This document shows positions 5,547-14,574 of a stretch of DNA of 17,195 nucleotides, one piece after another. Below the pieces are notes generated by a model, which saw nothing but the letters and a program-made list of their open reading frames with translations, searched no databases and was not told the origin of the DNA. The DNA is taken from positions 1-17,195 of the forward strand of contig JAUPVI010000009.1 in the NCBI GenBank assembly GCA_030917105.1, in the 5' to 3' direction. The stretch is from Candidatus Babelota bacterium. Lineage in GTDB: Bacteria; Babelota; Babeliae; Babelales; JAUPTZ01. The translations under genes and the position numbers were made by a program. Position 1 is the stretch's first letter. The number at the start of each line of letters is the position of its first letter.

Positions 5547-8500
5547 CTATTCGGTTGGTAAATAGAAGCAGCTTGGGGCCCCTGAAATTTGCTTTGACCC
5601 TCGAATGTAGCCAAGTCCAGATGCCTGATCGCTTGTGCCGTCTTTAAGGCGACTAGCGATCAGCGGGATTCGTATAATTGTGCCGCTATTTATATATGTC
5701 AGCATTGGTATTGTGTTCATAATGCTCATCGGCACGTAGCGTTCGCTATAATCACTATAGTTATTGAGTGTTATGGCAGAAAAAAACTCCTCGGCTGGTC
5801 CTGCAAAAATATACGGAATTGAGTTGTTGCTCTGTACTATGCCGCGGCCATAGAGACTGTAGGTGGTGATAGTAGGTATGTTATAAAATCGGCTTTTAAT
5901 TGCGATACTTGGTGCTAGGGGAGCATAGGTACCGCTATTGGAAAGGGTGAAGCTTAATGTTTCAGCAGTGCTTCCAATGCTTACGGTATGTGGTGACGCT
6001 GTCACGGCACCACTACCATCTAAAACCATAGAAGCATCTTTATCTACAAAATAGACGTTGCCGCCCCCGTGGATAACTCCTTTTTCATTTGGGCCAACCT
6101 TGATGATGTATTTGCTTGCAGGAAATTGGTTGGCTGGCTTTGAGACAGCAAGCATAGAGCAATCTCCCGAGCTTCCGTCAGTGATAATGCTATGATCAAA
6201 AATTCCTTGCGTGATGTTAAGCGTTACGTTGCCCACGTTATAAAGCCGCTGTAGTTGCCACGCGCTATGTGGTACGCCGCTCACGCCGTTTGGGGCTTGC
6301 GGGGTAGAAGAGGGAGCCCCGTCTTTATTTATTACTCCCGCGGCAATACCAAAAAAACCTTGTCGGCCGATTTGAAAAAGCGGTTGATCGCCGTTTACCG
6401 TAAGCGTGAAGTCTACGCTGGTGATATTTGGTGAGAATTCAGCGTGGACTGGGCTATTAGGGAAATAGGGATCCTCATCTGCAGCTTCTGGGTTGGCGCT
6501 ACTACCGCCATCGTACATGTTCCCAATCTGCAGGGCGCCGCCAGCAGTACTGTTGGTGCCAATCAAAATTTGGGCGTTTCGTTGTAAGCTCAGTGTTATG
6601 TCAGTTTTTGGGGTTGTGTAATCGGCTTCAATGCCGACAAGGGCAGGCTTATTGATAATCATTTTAGATGTTTTGTTGAGCCAAATTTGTCCCATTCCAA
6701 GAATTTTACTGCGCTTACAGTCGGTGCCTGCGATACCGGAGTCGGTCCATGGTTTTCCTATTATCAGAGGATCCCCTTGGAATACGATGGAGGCCTGATC
6801 ATCAAAATAGAGTACGACCGTTTGAGCGATGTTGGATGGGTCGACATGAGGAAATCTAATTTTTGCTCCTGGCTCGAGTACTAAGCGAACCTGGCCAGCA
6901 AATACGATTTGTTTTCCATAATCTATGTATCCACTTCCGGTAGAGCCAAAATCGCTGAGGTCCCAGGTAGTGTTGGCTGTGACGGTTATAGTGCGAGGGA
7001 CTGCAGAGTAAAAGGTTATTTGATGCACATCAGTACCAAAGTTAGGAGTCGGAATGATTGGTTTACTGCCGCCGATTATTAGGTCTGAATTAATATCGAG
7101 AAAGCAGTTTCCATCCGGTATAATCTGGACTGATGTTGATCCCGAAGCCTCACTACCACCAAGAACGTTAAGTGTATTTCCGGGATGAGTACTGATATTT
7201 GCGGTGCCCAGGCCTATGCGAGCACTTTGATTCATGAATATTTTGACTGCGGCTGAAAGTTTATCAGAGATACTGGAGGCAAAGATTGGGTCGCGAAGGC
7301 GGGTGCCTAGTGTGCCGGAGCCGGTAATGAGGATTTCATCACCATCATCTAATTGCGAAGTCATAATACTCGTATCGCTAATGGTGGCACTGGGTGAGCC
7401 AGGTACTGTCAGAGGGCTTGGTGTTGTGACAGAGGCGTTGGTCGTGGTAGTTGCAGGAGCAGTGAGTGAGCCGTCTTGAATGGCGACAATGACTTGTACG
7501 GCAAGGCGTTGAAACTCGTTTATTCCTTGGGTTTTAATAACTGGCACGCTGCCACTAGGTAGTTTTAACAATGTACGCGCCCTAAGAGTAAAAGCTTCCC
7601 CGGCTCCGCTTCCGGGAAGTGATGTGAAAAGGTTTCCGTAATTTGTATCGACTTCAGCTGTTGCTATTCGCGCCAACGCTGCGTTGCTAATGAGAGCATT
7701 CCCTGCAGCATCAGAGCTGGCAAGTATTGCTCTGAGCGCATTCCATTCAGCAACATACTTACTGATAGTTGTATTTGAGAGACTAATGATGTCATCTGCT
7801 TCAAGATCTGCTATGCGTTGGGTGAGCCAGCTTAGCATCACGTTGGCGACCATTTGAATATAGATTGCAGGGGTTAGAGTCTGCAAAGCTGCATTAAGGG
7901 TATCCTGGTTTGGCGGGGAAGCAAAGAGGCCTCTGATGGTGGTGGTAAGATTGTTTAAGTAAGTAGTTACTTGTCCGTCAACTTCAGCTTGCATAGTGCT
8001 AAGGGCGTCTGACGGCGACGAAGTGGGGGTTACTGGTCCGCAATTAAAGCTTGGTGGCGTGATCGAGAGTAGTGCGCCGACGTCGCTCACAGCGGCTTGA
8101 ACATTCATTGCTGCTGTAGAGTTACCGGTAAGGCTGGTGACAATAGAGTTAATAAGCGTCTGCTTTTGTGCGTAGGTAGTAGTATCAAAAAGAAGTTGTC
8201 GTTGAAGAACGCGTAGTGCAATATCTGATGTGCCTAGTGTTGCTTTATTTTTGATGGCTATAGTGTTTGCAGTAAATTGATCTATCTTTGCCTGCAAAGC
8301 GATAGAAGAATCTGCTATGTAATCTATTTGATCCGCCTCCGTTGCCTGGTTACTATTGGTGAGTAAGGCAAGCCGTGTTGTAATTGCAGTAAGATTAGCT
8401 ATCACATTATTTGCAGCGACAATTACTGCTGCTTGGGTTTCTGTGTAATTGGTATCATAATCGACGATAGTGTCATCACTTGTTGATGGAACATCGGCAA

Positions 8501-9119
8501 GCGCTGACTCAAGAGTAGTGTTTGTCGCAGAAAAGTTCACAAGCTTCTGGACGATGCCCGTGGGAGCAGATGCGCTAAAGGCGATTGCTGCGCGGGCATA
8601 ATCAGTTAAGAATATGGCCCACTGTGCACTGTTTGTGATGCCGCCATCTCCACCGCAGCCGAGTGCGTGTACGGTTTGGTAGGAACTTAGAACTGTAGTA
8701 AGTGCTGCAACTTGTGTGCTAATGGTGGCGGCATTAGTGTTGGTTGGACGTGAAATATCTATGGCTGCAAGTGCGTAGAGCGCTGTGGCTAGAGAGGCGT
8801 GGAGGTTGCCGATGATAATATCGTCATCGCAAATAGAGAGTAAGAACTGGAAACCCGTTTGTAGCATTACAAGCTCGTCGGGAATTGGGTCCTCAAGAGT
8901 ATCAATAAATGTAGCAAGAGTGTTGGCGCTTGAAAGTACTGCGGCCTTGGTGGTAGTTGCCTGAGTGACAAGAGGGGCACCGAATACACCACTTAGCGCT
9001 GTGACGAGCACTGCTTTTGCGATGTAGTCATCGTGGTATGTTTGGTAGGGCGGCGTAGCTGAGAGGTTTGCGAGAGTCAATAGCCCTGCCATAAGGAGAA
9101 AGTGGAAAGTGCGAATCAT
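5547..9119 (-). CDS. Large secreted protein: helical N-half, beta-rich C-half
   Basis: This 1190-residue protein is not assigned to a named family. A signal peptide (residues 1-21, ending LSA before TPP) sends it across the inner membrane, and no lipobox is visible. Residues 25 to about 610 are Ala/Thr/Ser/Leu-rich with long helical stretches. From about 640 to the end the sequence is rich in Gly, Asn, Ser and alternating hydrophobics, with short strand-like units such as ITVTANTTWDLSDFG and VRLVLEPGAKI. This resembles beta-helix or beta-sandwich surface proteins. It is the second gene of an operon: AGGAG overlaps the stop codon of the gene before it and lies 6 nt before the ATG, which suggests translational coupling. 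A surface or secreted role, perhaps aided by the partner, is inference. Confidence 0.88.
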   Translation of the reverse strand: MIRTFHFLLMAGLLTLANLSATPPYQTYHDDYIAKAVLVTALSGVFGAPLVTQATTTKAAVLSSANTLATFIDTLEDPIPDELVMLQTGFQFLLSICDDDIIIGNLHASLATALYALAAIDISRPTNTNAATISTQVAALTTVLSSYQTVHALGCGGDGGITNSAQWAIFLTDYARAAIAFSASAPTGIVQKLVNFSATNTTLESALADVPSTSDDTIVDYDTNYTETQAAVIVAANNVIANLTAITTRLALLTNSNQATEADQIDYIADSSIALQAKIDQFTANTIAIKNKATLGTSDIALRVLQRQLLFDTTTYAQKQTLINSIVTSLTGNSTAAMNVQAAVSDVGALLSITPPSFNCGPVTPTSSPSDALSTMQAEVDGQVTTYLNNLTTTIRGLFASPPNQDTLNAALQTLTPAIYIQMVANVMLSWLTQRIADLEADDIISLSNTTISKYVAEWNALRAILASSDAAGNALISNAALARIATAEVDTNYGNLFTSLPGSGAGEAFTLRARTLLKLPSGSVPVIKTQGINEFQRLAVQVIVAIQDGSLTAPATTTTNASVTTPSPLTVPGSPSATISDTSIMTSQLDDGDEILITGSGTLGTRLRDPIFASSISDKLSAAVKIFMNQSARIGLGTANISTHPGNTLNVLGGSEASGSTSVQIIPDGNCFLDINSDLIIGGSKPIIPTPNFGTDVHQITFYSAVPRTITVTANTTWDLSDFGSTGSGYIDYGKQIVFAGQVRLVLEPGAKIRFPHVDPSNIAQTVVLYFDDQASIVFQGDPLIIGKPWTDSGIAGTDCKRSKILGMGQIWLNKTSKMIINKPALVGIEADYTTPKTDITLSLQRNAQILIGTNSTAGGALQIGNMYDGGSSANPEAADEDPYFPNSPVHAEFSPNITSVDFTLTVNGDQPLFQIGRQGFFGIAAGVINKDGAPSSTPQAPNGVSGVPHSAWQLQRLYNVGNVTLNITQGIFDHSIITDGSSGDCSMLAVSKPANQFPASKYIIKVGPNEKGVIHGGGNVYFVDKDASMVLDGSGAVTASPHTVSIGSTAETLSFTLSNSGTYAPLAPSIAIKSRFYNIPTITTYSLYGRGIVQSNNSIPYIFAGPAEEFFSAITLNNYSDYSERYVPMSIMNTIPMLTYINSGTIIRIPLIASRLKDGTSDQASGLGYIRGSKQISGAPSCFYLPTE

Positions 9120-9128
9120 AACAAACTC

Positions 9129-10946
9129 CTAATACGATATAGAGCAACCGATGGAATACTCAGTGATCTGGGGACAATTGCGTCCTGCAAGTATGTAACC
9201 AAGTTGGCCATAAAATTTTATATACGGTGATGGTTGATAGGTTGTTGAAAGGCGCAGTGCGTGGCTGACCATGCCGGTATTCTTTTTAGCGACCTCGGTG
9301 TCTAGCGTCAGTGGGTTTGCAATATCAAACTTCTGTGTTATAGCGTTGTAGGTTTTGCCAAGGAATGATTCTATATTGATGGAGGCGAAGGTGAAGGTGT
9401 CTTCTATTTTGGCATACCAATCATAGCCTACCGCAAAAGCAAGAGCTGTTGTTTTTGGGTGTTGTAAATGAAGCCAGACATTGCCTTGTGCGCTGTGCCA
9501 CGAGATATTTGCTTGTGTTTCAGGGCCCATATTTTTTATTTGTGCGCCAACAGGAGTGGCCGATATGTATTCAAGAGCATTAAGCGCGGTTGTGTACTGG
9601 ATATCTGAGGTGACAAACCATGAGCTCTTAGGGACTGCTATCGTAACGCCGCTTGCAATAAATACTTCGGTGTGGCCGCGATTGCCTAGGTGTATAGCAT
9701 AAGGACTGAGGCCGGTGGTTTTTTGTCGCGCCGTTGGAAGGACGGCTCCCCCGCGGAATCGTAGTTGAAATGAATCAAAGAGGTCGCATGCGATATACGC
9801 TTCGACTGTTGTATCGCCAATGCCGTCAGCTATTTGCGATTCAAGAATATAATTCCGTTGATAGAACCATTCATATTCATTTTGATTGTATTCCTTTATC
9901 TTACCCGACATAGTCGTGTTTAGGTCAAAAGTTGAGTCAGTTGTTGCTTCGCTATCGCTATTGTAGGTACCGATTACCCATAAGGTTGCTTTAGTGTCTT
10001 GGTCTGCTATGCGCTGATCAACATTTTTGGTTGCACTATCTAATATGCCGGTGTAATCGGCAGCAGTTTGTACCTGATAGACTTTGCCTGTTTGAGCAAA
10101 TGCGATATTTCGCGGCAGAAGCTCATCAACTTGTGTATTGGTTACACCAAAGGGGATGTCTGAAATTACGATTTCGCTTGGTCCTGGAATCGCTGTTTCT
10201 GGTTTCTTTATTATGGCGCCGCCAATGCTACCGCTACTGGTTGGGTACGTGGCATTCAGAATTGTTGAAGTAAAGAGAGTTGTATCCCCCGTGGTACTAC
10301 CAAGATTATATGCAACGCTTTCAGTATAGTCTGCTGGTCCAGATAGCGCTCCAAAAGCTGGAATAGCTTCGATAAAATCAAGGCGGTATGCACTAACAGG
10401 ACCAATATCGGTACCGCCAATTTGGCCTTCTGCAGTGCTTGCTAAGTCTTGTACATTTGCGACGCCGCGAGCGCCAATATCTTTTCGACTTATTTCGCGC
10501 CGCTTAAATGGTACGGAGGCTTTTACACCAACGTGGAACCATTTTTTTGGTCCAACTGCTGCTTCTGCTCGTAGGGAAAGGATGGAGCCAACCTCGCTAA
10601 GTTCTATTTTGGGCTGCATGCGGAGTACGCGAACATAAGGATTGTAGTTTTTTGTGTTGGTCGGTACTTGGCAGTTTTGAAACATGTGACTCAGACGAAA
10701 ATCGTCACTGCCAAAGTAGAGGGCGCTTAATTGATAGCGGTCCTTGAGATCTTCCAGAAAGCACTCGTGGGCTAGTTGTCCATACATTGAGGTAGTGGTT
10801 TCAACAAAGAAAGGAGAATAGCTGTTTCTATTGAGTCCAATTTCGGGAATAGGAGCCGGACGATATGACACATAAGGCTGAAAAGCAGTCAGCGATGCTA
10901 CGCAGCTAGTAAGGCAGAGTAAAAGGAATAATGTGTGGTGGCGCAT
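9129..10946 (-). CDS. Putative outer-membrane beta-barrel protein
   Basis: The 605-residue product starting MRHHTLFLLLCLTSC has a signal peptide. LTSC at 12-15 also fits a lipobox, so lipidation is possible. The body has alternating hydrophobic/polar strands (for example FQLRFRGGAVLPTAR, YIKFYGQLGYILAG) and ends in SISY, where a terminal aromatic residue is typical of outer-membrane barrel proteins. ATG 10946 is preferred over the in-frame ATG at 11000. It has AAGGA 8 nt upstream and opens directly into the signal peptide, while the farther ATG adds 18 polar residues and overlaps the predicted -10 box. It is first in an operon with the 1190-residue protein, only 9 bp apart. No specific function is recognised; porin, adhesin or secretion channel are all possible. 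Confidence 0.82.
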   Translation of the reverse strand: MRHHTLFLLLCLTSCVASLTAFQPYVSYRPAPIPEIGLNRNSYSPFFVETTTSMYGQLAHECFLEDLKDRYQLSALYFGSDDFRLSHMFQNCQVPTNTKNYNPYVRVLRMQPKIELSEVGSILSLRAEAAVGPKKWFHVGVKASVPFKRREISRKDIGARGVANVQDLASTAEGQIGGTDIGPVSAYRLDFIEAIPAFGALSGPADYTESVAYNLGSTTGDTTLFTSTILNATYPTSSGSIGGAIIKKPETAIPGPSEIVISDIPFGVTNTQVDELLPRNIAFAQTGKVYQVQTAADYTGILDSATKNVDQRIADQDTKATLWVIGTYNSDSEATTDSTFDLNTTMSGKIKEYNQNEYEWFYQRNYILESQIADGIGDTTVEAYIACDLFDSFQLRFRGGAVLPTARQKTTGLSPYAIHLGNRGHTEVFIASGVTIAVPKSSWFVTSDIQYTTALNALEYISATPVGAQIKNMGPETQANISWHSAQGNVWLHLQHPKTTALAFAVGYDWYAKIEDTFTFASINIESFLGKTYNAITQKFDIANPLTLDTEVAKKNTGMVSHALRLSTTYQPSPYIKFYGQLGYILAGRNCPQITEYSIGCSISY

Positions 10947-10995
10947 GCCAGCGGTCCTTTCTTGCGGGCGAACAGAATTGCTTAAATGAGGACGC

Positions 10996-11026
10996 AGCAT
11001 ACTTGATTGGGGAATTTGTCTGTCAA
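10996..11026 (-). promoter_or_regulatory. Candidate promoter for the 10946-5547 operon
   Basis: On the minus strand, TTGACA (11026-11021) is a perfect -35 box. TATGCT (11001-10996) follows after 19 nt, which is longer than ideal. AGTATG at 17 nt is an alternative -10. If used, transcription starts downstream of the ATG at 11000, which supports the start at 10946. Confidence 0.45.
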
Positions 11027-11115
11027 TACTGCATTTGTATTGGCTCTTTTGTTGGAAACACTCTTTTGCTAATACGCAGAGACTTGCAAGGTAGAATGTA
11101 TTGGTAAGATGGCGG

Positions 11116-11161
11116 AAAAACGAAGATAGGCTCAGCTTCCAAGGGAAGCTGAGCCTATCTT
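11116..11161 (-). terminator. Strong intrinsic terminator of groS-groL
   Basis: A perfect 18-bp stem joins 11123-11140 and 11144-11161 with a 3-nt loop. Read on the minus strand it is followed by CG and TTTTT (11120-11116). It begins 25 nt after the groL stop. Confidence 0.94.
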
Positions 11162-11186
11162 GCTATCCATGTTGGGATAAAGGTTG

Positions 11187-12818
11187 TTAGTACATACCAC
11201 CAAGGCCGCCGCCTTGATTGAGTCCTTGAGGAGATTCCTTTTTTTCTTCAGGGATTTCACTGATCATAGCTTCAGTTGTGAGAAGCATGCCAGCGATTGA
11301 TGCAGCATGTTGCAGTGCTGACCGCGAAACCTTTGCGGGATCAACAATACCAGCTTTTAATAAGTCCGTAAACACTTCGGCACGCGCATCAAAACCAATG
11401 CTTCCTTGTGACTCTTTTGTCTTGTTCACAACTACCGAAGCATCAAAGCCGGCGTTTTCTGCAATAATGCGCGCAGGCGCTTCAAGGGCGCGTTGGATTA
11501 TTTGAACGCCAAGTTGCTCTTCAGGACTTAATTTGATGCCATCCAGTGCCGCTTGAGCGCGCAAGAACGCAACGCCGCCTCCGGGTACGATGCCTTCTTC
11601 GACAGCAGCGCGAGTAGCATGAAGTGCGTCTTCAACGCGGTCTTTCTTTTCTTTCATTTCTATTTCAGTTGCAGCCCCTACGCGGATAACGGCTACGCCA
11701 TCGGAAAGCTTTGCCAAGCGTTCTCGTATTTTTTCAACTTCATAATCAGATGTTGAGCGTTCGACTTCTGCTTTGAGCTGAGTAATCCGCTCTTGGATCT
11801 GTTGTTTTGAGCCTGCGCCGTCGACGATAGTGCAGGTTTCTTTGCTGATTTGTACGCGCTTGGCACTTCCAAGATCAGTCAACGTGATGCCATCAAGCTT
11901 AATGCCAGTTTCTTCTGATACAAGTGTGGCGCCGGTTAATATTGCTATGTCAGCCAGCATTGCTTTGCGACGATCCCCAAAGGCTGGTGCTTTAACGGCT
12001 ACCGAGCTTAGAGTCCCCCGGACTTTGTTCACTACAAGCGCAGCGAGCGCTTCGCCGTCAACATCTTCAGCGATAATGACAAGTCCGCGACCGCTTTTGG
12101 CGGTTTGCTCAAGGACTGGCAACATTTCTTTAACTGAGCTTATTTTCTTTTCACAGACCAGGATGAGTGGGTTTTCCATTAGGGCTTCCATTTTTTCCGT
12201 ATCGGTAACAAAGTACGGAGAAAGGTAGCCACGATCAAATTGCATTCCCTCAACAACATCAAGTTCGCTGTCAAAACCTTTTGCTTCTTCCACGGTAATA
12301 ACGCCATGCTTACCCACGCGGTCCATAGCGTCGGCAATTAGAGTGCCGATAGCGGTATCGGAGTTGGCAGATATAGTCGCCACTTGCGTGATTTCTTCCT
12401 TGTTTGACACTGGGCGCGACATGGTCTTGATGTGCTCAACGACTACTCTTACGGCATAGTCCATACCGCGTTTAATTTCGATAGGATTTGCTCCTGCAGC
12501 AGTATTTTTAATGCCTTCGCGGTAGATTGCTTGGGCGAGAACCGTTGCGGTAGTCGTACCGTCGCCAGCAACATCGGCTGTTTTGGAGGCGACTTCTCGC
12601 ACCATTTGAGCGCCCATGTTTTCAAACTTGTCTTTGAGCTCGACCTCTTTTGCAACTGAAACACCGTCTTTAGTGATAATTGGCGAGCCGTAACTGCGCT
12701 CAATTGCTACGTTGCGACCTTTTGGCCCCAGAGTCACCTTGACTGCATTGGCGAGTTGATTAACCCCTTCTAGAATTTTAGCGCGAGCTTGCGCGCCGAA
12801 AATGATTTGTTTTGCCAT
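11187..12818 (-). CDS. groL: Chaperonin GroEL (60 kDa, Hsp60)
   Basis: This subunit of the 14-mer ATP-driven folding chamber works with GroES in the cytoplasm. The 543 residues cover the whole family length. ATP-site motifs are present: TLGPKGRNV (29-37), KDGVSVAK (50-57) and GDGTTTAT (85-92). The RVEDALHATRAAVEEG segment with the catalytic Asp is also present, and the product ends in a short Gly-rich tail (GGGLGGMY). ATG 12818 (MAKQIIFG) matches GroEL starts; an in-frame TTG at 12836 would add six residues not typical of the family. The gene lies 27 bp after groS and shares its transcript. No CIRCE element was found upstream of groS. Confidence 0.98.
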   Translation of the reverse strand: MAKQIIFGAQARAKILEGVNQLANAVKVTLGPKGRNVAIERSYGSPIITKDGVSVAKEVELKDKFENMGAQMVREVASKTADVAGDGTTTATVLAQAIYREGIKNTAAGANPIEIKRGMDYAVRVVVEHIKTMSRPVSNKEEITQVATISANSDTAIGTLIADAMDRVGKHGVITVEEAKGFDSELDVVEGMQFDRGYLSPYFVTDTEKMEALMENPLILVCEKKISSVKEMLPVLEQTAKSGRGLVIIAEDVDGEALAALVVNKVRGTLSSVAVKAPAFGDRRKAMLADIAILTGATLVSEETGIKLDGITLTDLGSAKRVQISKETCTIVDGAGSKQQIQERITQLKAEVERSTSDYEVEKIRERLAKLSDGVAVIRVGAATEIEMKEKKDRVEDALHATRAAVEEGIVPGGGVAFLRAQAALDGIKLSPEEQLGVQIIQRALEAPARIIAENAGFDASVVVNKTKESQGSIGFDARAEVFTDLLKAGIVDPAKVSRSALQHAASIAGMLLTTEAMISEIPEEKKESPQGLNQGGGLGGMY

Positions 12819-12845
12819 CTCTGTGTTCTTTCTCAACTACTAAAA

Positions 12846-13139
12846 TTATTGTTGTACGACGCCGAGAATATCTTCTTCTCGCAAGATTAAATATTCTTCT
12901 TCTTCGAATTTGAATTCAGTGCCAGTGTACTTAGTAAAAACGACAAGGTCGCCATTTTTGACTGAGACGGGGTGGAGATTTCCTTGATTATCAATGCGTC
13001 CGTTTCCGGTAGCTAAAACCGTGCCCCAATGTGTTTTTTCTTGCGCAGTTGCCGGAAGTATTATTCCCGACGCTGTTCGTTCTTCTTTTTCAGTTCTTTT
13101 TATCAAAACACGGTCGCGAAGAGGGATGATTGTCGCCAT
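12846..13139 (-). CDS. groS: Co-chaperonin GroES (10 kDa)
   Basis: The heptameric lid of the GroEL chamber. The 97 residues match the family, with PLRDRVLIKR near the N-terminus, a mobile loop with TASGIILP that docks on GroEL, and VKNGDLVVFTKYTGTEF toward the end. AGGAG lies 9 nt before the ATG. The gap of 91 bp to the HD-domain gene upstream contains AT-rich TATAAACT but no convincing -35 box, so the heat-shock promoter was not identified. groS and groL form the usual bicistronic unit. Confidence 0.97.
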   Translation of the reverse strand: MATIIPLRDRVLIKRTEKEERTASGIILPATAQEKTHWGTVLATGNGRIDNQGNLHPVSVKNGDLVVFTKYTGTEFKFEEEEYLILREEDILGVVQQ

Positions 13140-13230
13140 AGTATAAAGCTCCTGTAAAAATAGTTTATATTTACTGAGAAGAGATTACCCGAAGGGGAAA
13201 ATAATGCAATACGTGAAATGCCGTCAGCGT

Positions 13231-14421
13231 CTACGCTTCGGCGACTAGGAGCTTAATACGTACCCCACCGCTGAGGCGGCTGCGGAGTTCGTCTACCTGG
13301 GTGCGATATTCGCTGTCTAGTTGCGTGAGTGGAGTTGCCACGTGCTCATCCTCTCGGCGTATTAAGGGGTCTACAGCACGAATTTTTGGCATGTCTAACA
13401 TGTCATATGAGGCGCCGGTCGGCACAGTACTAAAGTATTTTTGAGCGTCGTAGCATTTTGTCATCATCTCTTTAATATGCTTGTCGGTGGAGGTATTGAG
13501 CCGCTCTAGTATTTCGGCATCTACTCCGAAATGAATGTCATCAGAACTAATTAAATCGAAAGCAATGGCTTGCTGAAGGGCGCTACACAGCCAGTGTCGC
13601 CAGGCAAGTTCGGTTGGGGCGCTCCAGATATGCTCGGTGCAATAGACTGACACATCGGCAAATTTGCGCGCTGCGGCTTTGTCGCTGAAAACCCAGTTGT
13701 TTTCTTGAAACGACAGGGAATCGAGGATGTTTCTGAGATCTTCTTGTGTTAAGCGGCTAAGCATGAGCCCGGTATTGATGATGTACTGGATGCGGTCGGC
13801 ACAAAGTCGTGGGTGGTTTTGCTCGAGGGCGGTATAAGCCGGTTGCTCTGGATTTATTTCTTCGATGGTGAGGCCGTAGCGCTCAAGTACTTGGTCTACC
13901 TGCATCTTTTGGAGGTACCAGTTATGGATTATATCTTGATAGGCGTGCTGATTGCCTGTTTTGAAAAGGTGGTCAGCAACGTGGCAGAAGGTGGTATGTG
14001 AGGCATCATGGAGGAGTCCAGCTACCTGCTCAGCTAAAGGTCTGTCATGCATTCGCAGCAAGGCGAATACGCCGAGACAGTGGTCATATCGAGAAAAAGT
14101 AGGGCGATTGATGAAGTAGGTTGGTGGGCCGTGTTGGTCAATTTCCTTCATGCGTTGAACGACCGGGTGTTGCAGGAGTTCGATAAGAACCGGCTCCGTT
14201 ACATTGATCGTTCCAAAAATAGTTTCCACTTCAAATTCTTCTGGAATTTCTGCTGGAGCAATGTATTTTTCTGCCGCTGCAAGCCATTTAGGCTTTTGGG
14301 CTTTATGGGAAGCGACTGTGGCTATTTCTCCGACAATGTTTTCAGGTAGCCGTCTGCCGGTTGGGCTGATTGGGGTGAGTATGGTAAGGGTAAGGAGGAG
14401 CAGTAGGTGAAGCCGTTTCAT
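13231..14421 (-). CDS. Exported HD-domain phosphohydrolase-like protein
   Basis: The 396-residue protein resembles the dGTPase/SAMHD1-like branch of the HD superfamily, which hydrolyses phosphate esters at a metal centre. Visible metal-site residues are His114 in FSRYDHCLGV, His138-Asp139 in LLHDASHTTFCH (with His142 and His147), and Asp209 in CADRIQY. An N-terminal region of about 80 residues and a C-terminal helical region flank the domain. The start MKRLHLLLLLTLTILTPIS is a strong signal peptide, which is odd because relatives act on cytoplasmic nucleotides. AGAAGGA lies 6 nt before the ATG. The substrate is unknown. A good promoter precedes it, and a small hairpin at the stop codon is too weak to call a terminator, so read-through into groS is possible. 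Confidence 0.85.
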   Translation of the reverse strand: MKRLHLLLLLTLTILTPISPTGRRLPENIVGEIATVASHKAQKPKWLAAAEKYIAPAEIPEEFEVETIFGTINVTEPVLIELLQHPVVQRMKEIDQHGPPTYFINRPTFSRYDHCLGVFALLRMHDRPLAEQVAGLLHDASHTTFCHVADHLFKTGNQHAYQDIIHNWYLQKMQVDQVLERYGLTIEEINPEQPAYTALEQNHPRLCADRIQYIINTGLMLSRLTQEDLRNILDSLSFQENNWVFSDKAAARKFADVSVYCTEHIWSAPTELAWRHWLCSALQQAIAFDLISSDDIHFGVDAEILERLNTSTDKHIKEMMTKCYDAQKYFSTVPTGASYDMLDMPKIRAVDPLIRREDEHVATPLTQLDSEYRTQVDELRSRLSGGVRIKLLVAEA

Positions 14422-14465
14422 GAGAAATCCTTCTAATGGTTGTGTGTTTTGGGGACGGCAGCGGA

Positions 14466-14495
14466 ATTATAGCCGCTTTTTTGAATTCTTGTCCA
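14466..14495 (-). promoter_or_regulatory. Promoter of the exported HD-domain gene
   Basis: On the minus strand, TGGACA (14495-14490) and a perfect TATAAT (14471-14466) are separated by 18 nt, about 45 bp before the start codon. It faces away from the promoter at 14501. Confidence 0.68.
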
Positions 14496-14501
14496 GCGGC
14501 T
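14471..14501. promoter_or_regulatory. Inverted repeat between divergent promoters (candidate operator)
   Basis: AGCCGCT (14471-14477) and AGCGGCT (14495-14501) are perfect inverted repeats separated by 17 bp, with GAATTC near the middle. The left arm touches the -10 box of the HD gene and the right arm touches both -35 boxes. A dimeric regulator bound here could control both genes, but no regulator gene is nearby. Confidence 0.4.
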
Positions 14502-14530
14502 TGACCGATGGATTTCTTTATGCGTACAAT
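14501..14530 (+). promoter_or_regulatory. Promoter of the ankyrin-type gene
   Basis: TTGACC (14501-14506), an 18-nt spacer, then TACAAT (14525-14530), ending 44 bp before the start codon. Only 5 bp separate its -35 box from that of the divergent promoter. Confidence 0.68.
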
Positions 14531-14574
14531 TGAGGTATTGTTTAAATTAGCTTTGTTTTATGAGGTATTTTTCT

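Noticed and set aside
10947..11000. Upstream ATG at 11000 as start of the 605-residue protein gene
   Set aside because: It would put 18 polar residues before the signal peptide and lies in the predicted -10 box. ATG 10946 has a good ribosome site.
11830..12228. 132-codon plus-strand frame inside groL
   Set aside because: It is antisense to a conserved chaperonin gene and its composition is typical of a shadow frame.
13140..13230. CIRCE or sigma32-type heat-shock control ahead of groS
   Set aside because: No TTAGCACTC inverted repeat and no convincing CTTGAA/CCCCAT pair are present. CCCCTTCGGG is only a loose resemblance.
13220..13242. Terminator at the end of the HD-domain gene
   Set aside because: The hairpin has a mismatch bulge, includes the stop codon and has no T run behind it on the minus strand.
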